From positions 6,330,446-6,394,445 of the forward strand of contig JAJEKV010000065.1 in assembly GCA_021234155.1 (NCBI GenBank): 64,000 bases of DNA, given 5' to 3'. This DNA comes from Isoetes taiwanensis. Its lineage: Eukaryota; Streptophyta; Lycopodiopsida; Isoetales; Isoetaceae. Positions 55,140-64,000 of the stretch are shown here, piece by piece (the first letter of the stretch is position 1; each line of letters starts with the position of its first letter). The notes under the pieces were generated by a model, which did no database searches, was not told where the DNA came from, and saw nothing but the letters and a program-made list of their open reading frames with translations. The position numbers and the translations under genes were made by a program.

Positions 55140-57012
55140 GTCGATGTCATTTTTCTAGGAGGCTACTATAAAGGCTTAACAGAGATTGCCTTCAATGAAG
55201 TTCAATATCATAATATCAAACGAAGTTCAATTCAACATGGTATCTATAGGTCAAGCTATCAAATTTGATTTCTCGGCCGGGCAATGGTTGACACATCAAC
55301 TTATTTTGTTGGTTTCTGCAAAGCCATGCAGTAGAACACTATGTAAGATATATGTGGTGCTAAGCCTCTTGCCTCTTACATAGTGTAAAGGACTACAAGG
55401 GCTTTGCATAAAACATAATGGGACTTTTGTTGAAAGTATAGACATGATTATAACTACATGATTTAAACGTTATAAGATTTACAAAAGTCCATTTACTACT
55501 ACAAGAATTTTATTACAAGTGCCAAGGCCGGGCCGCTAACGCTTTTTAGTTCCAACCCACTAAGGTTTGGCCCACTATTAACATTCAACCCGCCAATGCA
55601 ATGCATGTTTAATAATGGGTTTCTATTCCATAGGGTGTGCGAGACCACATGTGGTGTAGTTATTTATGAATTGTTCGGACACGCCGGATTTGAACCCACA
55701 TTGTTGCCTTGTGTCCTTTGCCCATGCAAACTAGAACAAACTCTCTCTCTATGCAAGGGTTGAATCTCCATTTTGCTTATAGCCGCCCACTACGTTGATC
55801 ACTTCTAACTAGGAAAAGTACAAACAGCTCATCATTCTTCCTGAAATGTTGATTGAAATTTTCATTGTGGATGAAACCGCTGAATATGTAGCACTAAAAA
55901 GCCGCAAATGGCCCATTAGCGGAGTTTCGTGAGCAGCCCTTATCACTTAGCTTTATTTGGACGGAAATTTCGAGGGCTTAACTTCCTACGCCATTCCTTG
56001 GGCTTCTTCCCGACAAATGGGTCGCTAGTTTTGTAAATAATTGCCCGCAGAGATGTCCAGCTAGCTTTTTTTGTCTTTGGAGGTCGAGACTCCGATCCTA
56101 ATGCTGAGCTTTTAGCCCATAGTATCCCCAAATTTTAAAGATTTGGTCACGAATTTGCAACTTTTTCTTACTCTTCGGTCAAAGACATCAATTGGGCACT
56201 AAATCTACACAACTAAATCCACACAACTTATCTACCAAAAATCAAATCTGAGCCCAGAAGCCGAGGTTTTAGCTAATAAACTTGATTTAGATGGTTTTTC
56301 AGTTTGGTTTTTGACCAAATGGGTGATTAAATCTCAAATTGGCATGTTTTAGCTATAGATTTGAAGGTTTTTCAGCTTTTTTGTTGATGGTCCATGGAGC
56401 GATCAAATGGGTAGGCATAGCCAAATGTGTTGGCCCCATTTGCAAAATCGACCGCAAGGGAGTCCGACAACTCATTGAATCCCGCTCTAAAGCTCTGTTG
56501 TAAAGGCATACATTTCTTGTTTTTATGTAAAGAATCATTTCTTGTTTTTATGTAAAGAATCACATTTGTATATATACACATACGAAAAAAGAAAACAGGG
56601 AAAAGGACTCAACCAATCAGGCACAAGAACTAGTTGATCAACAACATCTGTTCAAGTCATCTATTGATTTTAATGATGAAGAAATGTACAACCTGTAGAT
56701 TATCACAGTTTATTTACCAGTTCTATATGAGATAGAGAATATGTTATACATTTGAGCTGTTTAAAAAATCGCATGCTACCTGAGTCACAGAGCAATCCCA
56801 AGCACATCCACACAACGACGCCCTGTAGTCCTTTGTTTGCGCTTCACCTGCATACGAAACCTAGTTGGTTGATTAGGGCAACGAAGCAGTAAGAAGCAAT
56901 AAGATAATTATGCTGTGGCAGTCAGCTCCCCTGAAGCCCGGGTCATATTCCAGCAGCCTAGGTTGCTAGAGCTTCAATGCCTCGCCATCTCCATAGCCAA
57001 AAGCTTCATTGT
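55140..57012. other. Unassigned stretch between CACTA element and LAX exons
   Basis: No gene. ACTACTACAAGAATTTTATTAC at 55496-55517 resembles a decayed CACTA-type end but lacks its partner. A 27-base phrase (AAAGAATCATTTCTTGTTTTTATGT-like) is duplicated near 56525-56560. Confidence 0.45.
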
Positions 57013-57542
57013 GAGCATAACTTTCGGTTTTGCATGCACACCCCTTTATTTTGTTTGGGAGAAAGTAATTGGCATACATAACAAGGTCAACAACTTGTTT
57101 CTAAGAGGCCTTGCGAGGATCCCAGTTGTTTTGCCTATATGGTTTATGGCAATAATATTTCCATTCTTTGGACCTATCAATTCAGCAGTAGGCGCTTTAC
57201 TTGTTACCTTTACTGTCTATATCATCCCTTGTACTGCACATATCATTTGCAAGAGAGGTATGAGCAACAGATGGTTAGATGAATAAAAGTTGTTTTACAG
57301 AGGATAACGAATTTTGATGCTGTTGCAGAATTCTGTGGAACAGCCGCCATTCTTCATGCCCAGCTGGGCAGCGGTTTACATTTTTAACATCTGTGTTGTA
57401 GCATGGATAATTTGTTGTGGGAGTGGCATTTGGAGGATGGGCAAGCATGGTTAACTTTGTAAGGCAAGTTGACACTTTTGGAGTATTTGCAAAATGCTAC
57501 CAATGCCCGTCAGATAGATCTCATGTGCAGCGGCCGAATTAG
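57013..57542 (+). pseudogene. LAX: AUX1/LAX auxin influx carrier, last two exons
   Basis: Exon 57013-57255 encodes ITFGFACTPLYFVWEKVIGI, LARIPVVLPIWFMAIIFPFF and GPINSAVGALLVTFTVYIIP, nearly identical to plant AUX1/LAX (AAAP permease family, plasma-membrane proton/auxin symport). It ends at CKRG with donor GTATGAG. Exon from about 57330 (after TTGCAG) gives NSVEQPPFFMPSWAAVYIFN, then a one-base frameshift near 57415; the next frame supplies FGGWASMVNFVRQVDTFGVF and AKCYQC, the usual C terminus, ending TAG at 57540-57542. Upstream exons are not seen within 1.9 kb, so they may lie beyond the CACTA insertion or be lost. The frameshift suggests a pseudogene unless it is a sequencing error. Confidence 0.85.
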
Positions 57543-58115
57543 TTCATTGTGCAAGATCTACTTACCTTGCTCAAAGTATCTTGCTCGAGTCGAAGATGGG
57601 CTCGCGAGATGAAGACAAAATTCCGGCTCTCCTGAGACCCGGATTTACAATATTCGTCTGCAGAAACGCCCAGCTTCAGACGTGAATCTTCCAGCATACA
57701 GGAAACCATAGAAAACGAAGGCTCACTGTCGGCTTTTCTTAGAAATATAGAAAATCCCGGACCATGGGCAGGATAAGCACTAGAAAATGATTGAGACCTC
57801 GACAGATTTCCGCCATATCCACGATCTGGACCCAAATACTCAGAACCCACATTCACATTACACTTCTCAGGCCTGCACGCATATGCAGAGCTCAAGTTTA
57901 TGACTGCCGGAATGCCCTGTGATGCGCTCAAAACTTGAAGCATCCCATCTTTTACCTGCCTACTCAAAGATTGCTGCACACACAAGGCTTCTGAACATGC
58001 AAAAGAAGAAGGAATGGGAGGTAAACCATGCCCGCAATGCGGTAACGAAGCTAAGCAAGCGGCCTCCTGTTTGCTCTGTTTCTGTAAACGGAGCTTCTCC
58101 TCCTCAATAAATGCA
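57539..58115 (-). CDS. Unrecognised exon, convergent with the LAX fragment
   Basis: A long open minus-strand frame runs from about 58115 (INPLLAFIEEEKLRLQKQSK, no stop before it for ~15 codons) through CLASLPHCGHGLPPIPSSFA, LSRQVKDGMLQVLSASQGI, RSQSFSSAYPAHGPGFSIFL and SVSADEYC-type sequence to a TAA at 57541-57539. Ser-rich and low in hydrophobic residues, like a regulatory protein tail. It probably represents an internal or last exon because there is no clear Met at the start. Its stop overlaps the LAX stop by three bases. Family not recognised. Confidence 0.5.
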
Positions 58116-58177
58116 AGAAGGGGATTGATTGAGGAAGGGAGTCACGTGGATGTGGCTCCTCCTCAATAAATGCAAGA
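58096..58177 (+). repeat. Short direct repeat
   Basis: CTCCTCCTCAATAAATGCAA occurs at about 58096 and about 58157. Confidence 0.8.
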
Positions 58178-58179
58178 AT

Positions 58180-58590
58180 GCAAAATTAGGAAAATGTTCC
58201 CCGAAAAAATTTTTTGACAATTGGCACGCATGCAATGGAGCATCATGGAATATTGAAGAATAGAATCAAAGTGAATGACTTATATATGGTTTGAAAAGAA
58301 CCTTTGCTTCATAAAGTTTGCAAGGGGAAACATTTGTATTTTAATAGTATTAAAAATCTATGAAATATTAGCTTTTTGAATCAAAGCTTAGTGGAGACAT
58401 TTTGGGGCAAGCACGAGTTACATTGAATAATCCAAACATTAATACCATGTTAATTGTAGCTTTAATATGAATTAAATTGAATTGATCTTTATCATCCACA
58501 AGACCGATAAGTCTATGGGGCCCAAGAAAGAGCACATGAATAACATTGGCAATAATCATCTCGTTGATGAATATGTACATACCAATGTGT
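58180..58590. other. AT-rich stretch without a gene
   Basis: No supported feature between the convergent exon and the second copy of the dispersed repeat. Confidence 0.45.
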
Positions 58591-59236
58591 TGAAGGCAGA
58601 CCTAATTGGGCTAAGATGGACCCAAGTACTACCTCCCTGTACTTCCAAATTCCAAGTTTGTAGTAAAGCTTATTCCACTTCCCGTCATAATTGAGTGTTT
58701 TCTGGTTGAGTGTATGCGGCCCACATTGGGATGTTCTATGATTGATTTGGTTGACCTTATTGATCCTAAATCTAACTTTTTGCATATATTGTTGCACTTA
58801 TGAGAGTTGTAAAACAGTTGAATACCATCGTCTCCAAAATTCGTTGGTTGAAAGCGGCGCGTATCTATGCAATGGATAGCTGGATCACAAAGTTGAAATT
58901 CATTTCTACCCTCATGATTTTCAATTTGCATTCCTTGCAAGTCTGTTACCATCAACAAGCCCTTGGAACGTACATGTGTCCAATGAGAAAATGCCTAGTC
59001 ATTCATGACACAAGCCTCATTAGTATCAAATTATAAGTGCAATCCGCAATATAGTATAAAAGAAAAAAAAAAAGTAAAAAAAAAAAATCCATAGTATGCT
59101 TAGAATATATCACTATCACTATTTGTTTTTTATATTAATAGGTATAGCATGCCTCACGTGATAAAATGCCCCCTTATATGTAATATTGAGCTTACTCGTT
59201 AAATAACTTGGTCAACGGTCGTGGTGTTGCCACGTA
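58591..59236 (+). repeat. Dispersed direct repeat, copy 2 (~645 bp)
   Basis: Second copy of 38614-39309, same orientation, shorter by about 50 bp because of a deletion around the AAAAAGTAAAAAATAAAAAT stretch. The minus-strand open stretch (58958-58629) is kept. Confidence 0.85.
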
Positions 59237-59480
59237 GGCATGGGGCATGCACCATGCCTCAAAGCCATCATATCAAAAGGGAAGGAAAAGTCCTGACCCT
59301 TAATGCATATAGACATGCACCATGCCTCTGTTCATTGAAAGACTTTAAATTTGACTTCTATGGTATGATCTAACTGCACCCACCACATAGTACAAACACT
59401 TGTATATGTAATACATAAAAATAACTACATTTTAGTATGCATACTAATATACATGGGATTATTTCCATCTATTACAGGTG
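59237..59480. other. Short unassigned stretch
   Basis: GCATG(C/G)ACCATGCCTC occurs twice (about 59245 and 59313). Otherwise nothing recognised before the LTR. Confidence 0.4.
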
Positions 59481-59489
59481 CTCCCAGGG

Positions 59490-60195
59490 GTGACCATTTT
59501 TAAGGACTCCTGACGGATATCCATGAGCATGGGGGTAGCGTCGATAGCATGCCGAGGGTATAGTGGCTATCCGGTGGACCATAAGCTCGTAATCGGGCTA
59601 TAGGGACATTCCGGGGCTAGCAAAGTTGGCCCTAGGGGCGCAACATTTAATGTTTATGGATAAAACATTAGCTATGGAATATTTGGACATTAATATTCTG
59701 TTAAAGGGGCCACATGGCACTTTGCTATTGGTTAGAATGGGCCAATAAGGGGAATGGCTAAGAAAAGCTCGAAGCTTTTCTGATATGTGGTTGTTTGAAT
59801 GGCAGCAGGCGAATTGCTCTCAGGGATCACATGCCAGGGCATGATAGACACCTGGATGTGATCGAAACTGCTGGATAGTGCATGCAAGAGCAAAAATTGA
59901 TCCTATTTAAAGCCAGAGGATGTGCTTTGGAAAGACCCACGGATTGACAAAGCTTAACAATTCTTTTGTTCTTGTGCAGGTTGAATTATCTTTGCTGATC
60001 CGAAGCCATACAGCTCAAATCTGACCTCTTAGAGGTTCTGGCTCTTTACTACACCACTGGATGGTTGTATGAAGAATCGGAAGAATCTCTCTCTGCAAAA
60101 TTGCTTGTGTTGATTACAAGCAGTATGGTTTGGTTCTTGCAAGAGCTTTGCTTGTATTTGGAATACAAAGGCATTGGTTGCGTTGAATTGCAGAA
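59490..60195 (+). repeat. 5' LTR of the second gypsy element (approximate)
   Basis: A start near TGACCATTTTTAAGG (about 59490) and end near TTGAATTGCA (about 60195) are estimates. CCTATTTAAAGCC at 59905 is a good TATA box. TGGTATTGATTGCC at about 60198 may be the primer binding site but matches Met-tRNA poorly. Confidence 0.55.
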
Positions 60196-60728
60196 CTGGT
60201 ATTGATTGCCAGGATCATAACTGCATCCAAAGAATTATCTCAGGGATTATCTCACAAGGATTGTCGATCATTGTGTGCAAAGGATTATGCGATTCTAGTT
60301 GCCAGACTCAAGAGGAAGTTGGGCTTCCTAGTTAGTCTCTGGGAGAGTAATCCCATCGGTCGCGGGGAACTCTGGGAGTTCGTGGTGTGGGCAGTAGACC
60401 GGTGGCCTTTTCCCATTGCTTGGAAAGCTGCAGAATTGCTGCGTGACATTTTTGGTAACAGAGCCCATGGATTGTGCAAGAACTCCGAGAGTTCTGAGAT
60501 TGCAGATCGTTCGGAATCTCTTAATTTTAAGAGATAACTGTGAATTTAGATTTTTGAATTTAGGGTTCTAGAAAATCTAAACATAGTGCTGTGAATCTAG
60601 TTCTTTGGGAAAATCTAGATTGAGCTCTGTAAGTAGGATTTTTGAAGTTTAAATATGGATTGAAAATCCTATTTAAATAAGAATCTTAACAGTTAAATTG
60701 CCATTATAGATTTGTGGAAATCTAGACT

Positions 60729-61411
60729 TTGATGGCAGAAATGGATGAGAAAAGTTCTATCTTCCAAACCACTTGGGAAGTGGAGAAGCATGAATTTGAG
60801 AGTGTTTCAGTCCAAGAGCTGGCTGAAAACTTAGCATATCTTCAAGGGAAGATGGTGTCCATTGAACAAGAAGTCAATAAATTAGTTACTAGGCAATGCA
60901 GTTTAATTGCTGAAGTACTTGAAGAAGATACCAAGGGTATTTCTTCACAAATCCCTTCCCAGGAAGGTTTTGACTGCTTGAATGAACTTATGGCTTATCG
61001 TCAGTTGCATAAATTGCAACAAAATGGGGAGTTAAGGACATATGCGCAAGAGCTTCGAAAGCTGCTTGCAATTGTTCAGCCTCTAGATGATGAAAGTCAA
61101 GTTTTTTATGTGCATGGCATAAATGACACTGCACTTAAAATGAAGCTTAAGAGACTGCATCCAAATGATTTGGATGCAATAGTATTTTATGCTTGCATAT
61201 GCAGTCAACCAAGCAGAAGGTTTAGCCTAAAAGACGAAGAACAACCGGGTTGTTCAAGTAGTTTTAATGGGCACAATTCCAGATCTCAACCAAGACGGAA
61301 AGTTCTGTGTGGCTCTAAGGTAAAGGATGGTATTAACGAGGTTAATACAAAATAAACCTTGTTTGGGTTGTGGAAAAAGAGGACATCATGTATGGAATTG
61401 TCCTAACATTT
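60729..61411 (+). CDS. gag of the second gypsy element
   Basis: A 208-codon frame: MAEMDEKSSIFQTTWEVEKH, coiled coil LAENLAYLQGKMVSIEQEVN, then the retrotransposon Gag core with LNELMAYRQLHKLQQNGELR, TYAQELRKLLAIVQPLDDES and FVYVHGI-like YVHGINDTALKMKLKRLHPN. The frame stops at 61355; a neighbouring frame continues with KPCLGCGKRGHHVWNC, a perfect CX2CX4HX4C zinc knuckle that binds element RNA. One small indel therefore separates capsid and knuckle. Confidence 0.75.
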
Positions 61412-62040
61412 AATCAAGTTACCTCATGGGCTTGATTGGGAACTATGGTGAAGTTCTCGAGAAAGAAAAACTAATAGCAAATTTGACTTTGCTACTTAGG
61501 CAAATTTTCTTTTATTACTTGTAGGCGCAAGTAATGGACAGTTAGGAAACTGTTAGATGTAAGTACCCGAATTAGTTCGAGGAATTATAGTAAGGTATGT
61601 TTTTTTTTATATATATATCTCAATTTTAAGGTTATAAAGAATAGAATAGAATTCAATATATGCAATTATAATTTGGTTTTAAGTATATTTTAGTAATCTA
61701 CAAAACTTGGACTAAGATGGGAAAGATATTGGAATATCTTGACATCTTATAACTAATCTTACATACATAGTTAAGGTCGTATGAAGAGGATTAAAATCAT
61801 AGGAATTTTGGCTAAGCGACGGGATCGACTTAGTAGACCAAATTCTTATGAAGAAATAGATAATGCTATTTAATGGGAAAGTTGCATGTTCAACTTTCCT
61901 AAGTGAATCTACGGAAGACTCCCAATGACTAGGAATTGGTCAAGACCAAGGAATAATTCCAAGTCATGTAAACCATAAAGGTTTAAGCCATGGAATTGCC
62001 TCAGGCAATTTAAGGGCACTTGGGTTATACTTTTAGGAGT
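61412..62040. other. Decayed protease region of the second gypsy element
   Basis: Expected position of the aspartic protease, but I find no D(S/T)G motif in any plus-strand frame. AT-rich with a (TA)n run near 61610. Probably deleted or replaced. Confidence 0.5.
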
Positions 62041-62054
62041 TTGAGCATGAAATT

Positions 62055-62480
62055 GTGCTTGAACGAGGGGTTAAGCCAATGGTGCATGCTCCATATCGTC
62101 TTAGTCCTCTAGAGTTAGAGGAAGTTAAGCATCAAATTAAAGAAATGCTCGCCAGGGAATTTATTAAGCCTAGTAAGTTGCCTTTTGCGAGTCCAGTTTT
62201 GCTTGTTAAGAAAAAGGATGAGACTATGCGAATGTGCATAGACTATCGTGCTGTTAACAAGGCAACTATCAAGGATAGATATCCATTACCTAGAATAGAT
62301 GATATTCTAGATCGACTTGGTGGAGCCAAATGGTTCATTAAGATTGATTTACGTAAGGTGATGAACCTAAGACGGCCTTTAGAACTCATCAAGGGCACTA
62401 TGAGTTCTTAGTGATGCCGTTTGGTCTCACAAATGCTCTCGCAACCTTTATGAGGTTGATGAATCAAGTGTTCTCGGAAT
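62055..62480 (+). pseudogene. Reverse transcriptase of the second gypsy element
   Basis: [40 protein letters not shown] (the strand before the palm), [20 protein letters not shown] and [10 protein letters not shown] (first catalytic Asp in the IDL box) are clear. After 62360 the frame shifts ([20 protein letters not shown] in mixed frames, about 62415-62475). The YVDD box itself is missing: the sequence jumps from FLD to the RNase H lead, so a deletion of roughly 100 codons removed part of palm and thumb. Confidence 0.8.
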
Positions 62481-62499
62481 CTTAGATCAGTTTATTGAG

Positions 62500-62995
62500 G
62501 TGTTCCTCGATCGCGAGTATGTATGGGAAAAAGCACAACAAGAAGCTTTTGAGCTTGTCGAAAGGTTGTTGGTTAGTAGCCCCATACTAAAGGTTCTTGA
62601 TCTCAATAAATCCTTTGAGGTTTATACCGATGCTTGTGGTCAAGCAGGTGGGGCTGTATTAATGCAGCAAGGTCGGGTAGTGGCTTATAAAAGCCAAAAG
62701 CTTAATTCTACAGAGCGGAATTATGCAACATATGAGCAAGAACTATTGGCAATAGTTCAAGCTCTGAAAACATGGAAGCATTACTTGAGAAGTGGTACAA
62801 GTAAGCAAGTTTGTTGTCTATATTGATCATGAATCATTGAGGTTTTTGCAAAGTCAAGGTGAGATTAGCTCTAGACAGGCTAGATGGCTTGATTTTCTCC
62901 ATGAATTTCATTTTAGTATTGAGCATATGCCTGGGAAGAATAACCCAGTAGCGGATGCTTTATCTGGGATTAAGCATGTGAATGCTCTTGCTATC
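62500..62995 (+). pseudogene. RNase H of the second gypsy element
   Basis: WEKAQQEAFELVERLLVSSP begins the domain; FEVYTDACGQAGGAVLMQQG holds the first catalytic Asp (usual form DAS..G.G.VL.Q); NYATYEQELLAIVQALKTWK has the catalytic Glu; IDHESLRFLQSQ, QARWLDFLHEFHFSIEHMPG and NNPVADALSG follow in the next frame after an indel near 62800. It removes RNA from the RNA/DNA hybrid. Confidence 0.82.
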
Positions 62996-63089
62996 ATGGA
63001 GAATGACCTTTAGAGGATTAGGGATGCATATGCAAAGGATCAGCAAGACCCTGCAGTCACCAAATCTGGGGATTGGTGGACCGAGCAAG

Positions 63090-64000
63090 AAGGGTTGTAC
63101 TTCTATAAGGGAAGAGTGTATGTTCCTTTGTACGAAGAATTGCAAGAAGCAATTATTCGTGAGCATCATGACACCCCACAAGCTGGGCATGAGGGTGAAT
63201 GGAAAACCTATGAGCTGGTTAAGAGGCAATATTATTGCCCGGGTTTGCAAGACCAAGTGAAACAGATGGTTTCACATTGTTTGGTGTGTCAGGCTGTGAA
63301 GGCTGACCATGGCAAGACCCCGAGCCTGTTGCAACCCATTCCAGTACCTAATGAGAGGTGAGAATGTGAGCATGGACTTTCTAGTCTCATTACTCCGGAC
63401 TGCTAAGCAACACACCCAGATCTTAGTAGTAGTTGATTGCTTGACTAAGTATGTTAAGTTTAAGTATGTTGCAGCTTACATGCAGTATGTGTTTCCGACA
63501 TTTGGGTTTTCGCTATCTATTATAAGTGATAGGGATACCAAGTTCACGGGTCAATTTTGGAGAGACCTGATGAAGGGGTTAAAAGTGCAGTTGCGTATGA
63601 GTAGTGGGAATCATCCGCAGATCGATGGACAAACTGAGAGAATCAACATGATCCTGGAGGATATGTTGAGAAGTTTTGTTCATGAAAAACAATCTAAGTG
63701 GGAGGATTATTTGCCTTACTTAGAATTTTCCTACAACAATGGCCATCATACGAGTATCAAGATGATGCCTTTTGTGGCTATGATGGGTAGGAACCCGAGA
63801 ACTTATACTGGGATGCACAAGCATCTCAAAGCAGAAGCAGCTGTGAATATGCTTCATGATATAGATGCAATACTGCAAGTTGAATTTGCAAAGGGCTCAG
63901 GATCGATATAAGTCTAGTGCTAATAAGCATAGATGAGATGTCTCCTATGAGGAAGAAGACTATGTCTTTCTGAGAGTGGTCTATCCTTCGTCACTAAGGG
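63090..64000 (+). pseudogene. Integrase of the second gypsy element
   Basis: Zinc finger: REHHDTPQAGHEGEWKTYEL then QMVSHCLVCQAVKAD gives H..H...C..C. After a frameshift at about 63360 the core reads NVSMDFLVSLLRTAKQHTQI and VVVDCLTKYVKF (Asp 1), IISDRDTKFTGQFW (Asp 2), and HPQIDGQTERIN (Glu), all three DDE residues present. The 200-codon frame stops near 63911; a next frame continues SANKHR and VSYEEEDYVFLRV, the integrase C terminus, to the window end. Confidence 0.85.

Larger units (their letters stand above)
59490..64000 (+). mobile_element. Second Ty3/gypsy retrotransposon, cut by the window end
   Basis: LTR-like sequence (59490-60195), leader, gag with zinc knuckle (60729-61411), decayed protease region, RT (62055-62480), RNase H (62500-62990), integrase (63090-64000). 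Domain order is Ty3/gypsy. It is a different lineage from the 20-32 kb element: no histone ORF, CCHC knuckle clear, frames far more open. The 3' LTR lies beyond 64000. Confidence 0.88.

Noticed and set aside
54801-55268. 155-codon plus-strand ORF as a gene
   Set aside because: It is made of the CACTA subterminal TGCCATTT repeats and crosses the element terminus and TSD.
55496-55517. Second CACTA element end
   Set aside because: The sequence ACTACTACAAGAATTTTATTAC resembles a TIR, but lacks the leading C, a partner end and subterminal repeats.

Overview
The window is nuclear DNA of a land plant with a large, gene-poor, transposon-filled genome. Evidence: genes with plant-specific homologies (an At3g02690/WAT1-type chloroplast transporter, an AUX1/LAX auxin influx carrier, a UPL5-type HECT ubiquitin ligase exon), GT..AG introns, and plant TE superfamilies (CACTA, Ty1/copia, chromovirus-like Ty3/gypsy, LINE), plus a Penelope-like reverse transcriptase. 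A fern or other seed-free vascular plant with a large genome fits best. That is inference; no species can be read from the sequence.

Layout. 1-3.1 kb: 5' half of a minus-strand Ty1/copia element. 3.5-4.5 kb: four clean exons of a DMT-family transporter; the first and last exons are not visible. 4.5-11 kb: AT-rich DNA with small repeats, an LTR-like block with a gag-like ORF, and an LTR-like promoter with a heat-shock-element array. 11.3-11.5 kb: a tRNA-like Pol III promoter and a nested palindrome. 11.9-14.4 kb: a minus-strand 5'-truncated LINE with a YADD-box RT; a short second copy of its 3' end lies inverted at 16.7 kb. 14.9-19.5 kb: a copia gag remnant, microsatellites and unassigned DNA.

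20.09-32.11 kb: a complete, decayed Ty3/gypsy element with two ~1.66-kb LTRs, TSD AGCAT, a Met-tRNA-type PBS and a PPT. It sits inside an inverted-repeat (foldback) element. Between the PBS and gag it carries a histone H3-like protein: basic tail, complete histone fold, and a frameshift near the C terminus. Four copies of a ~65-nt double-stem motif flank that ORF. This is the most unusual feature of the window.

33.7-37.2 kb: a minus-strand Penelope-like reverse transcriptase with an unrecognised upstream ORF. 38.6-41.1 kb: dispersed direct repeats; a second copy of one lies at 58.6 kb. 41,561-55,136: a 13.6-kb CACTA element with matching TIRs, TSD AAT and subterminal repeats. Its TNPD-type transposase reads leftward and its second gene (TNPA/Ptta type) reads rightward. 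It has captured one complete exon of a UPL5-like HECT E3 ligase gene and contains four near-identical 45-bp microexons. 57.0-57.5 kb: the last two exons of an AUX1/LAX gene, the second frameshifted, ending against a convergent unrecognised ORF. 59.5-64 kb: a second Ty3/gypsy element, truncated by the window end, with gag, RT, RNase H and integrase.

Most element ORFs contain stops or frameshifts, so they are probably inactive copies. The host-like gene pieces are partial or captured.
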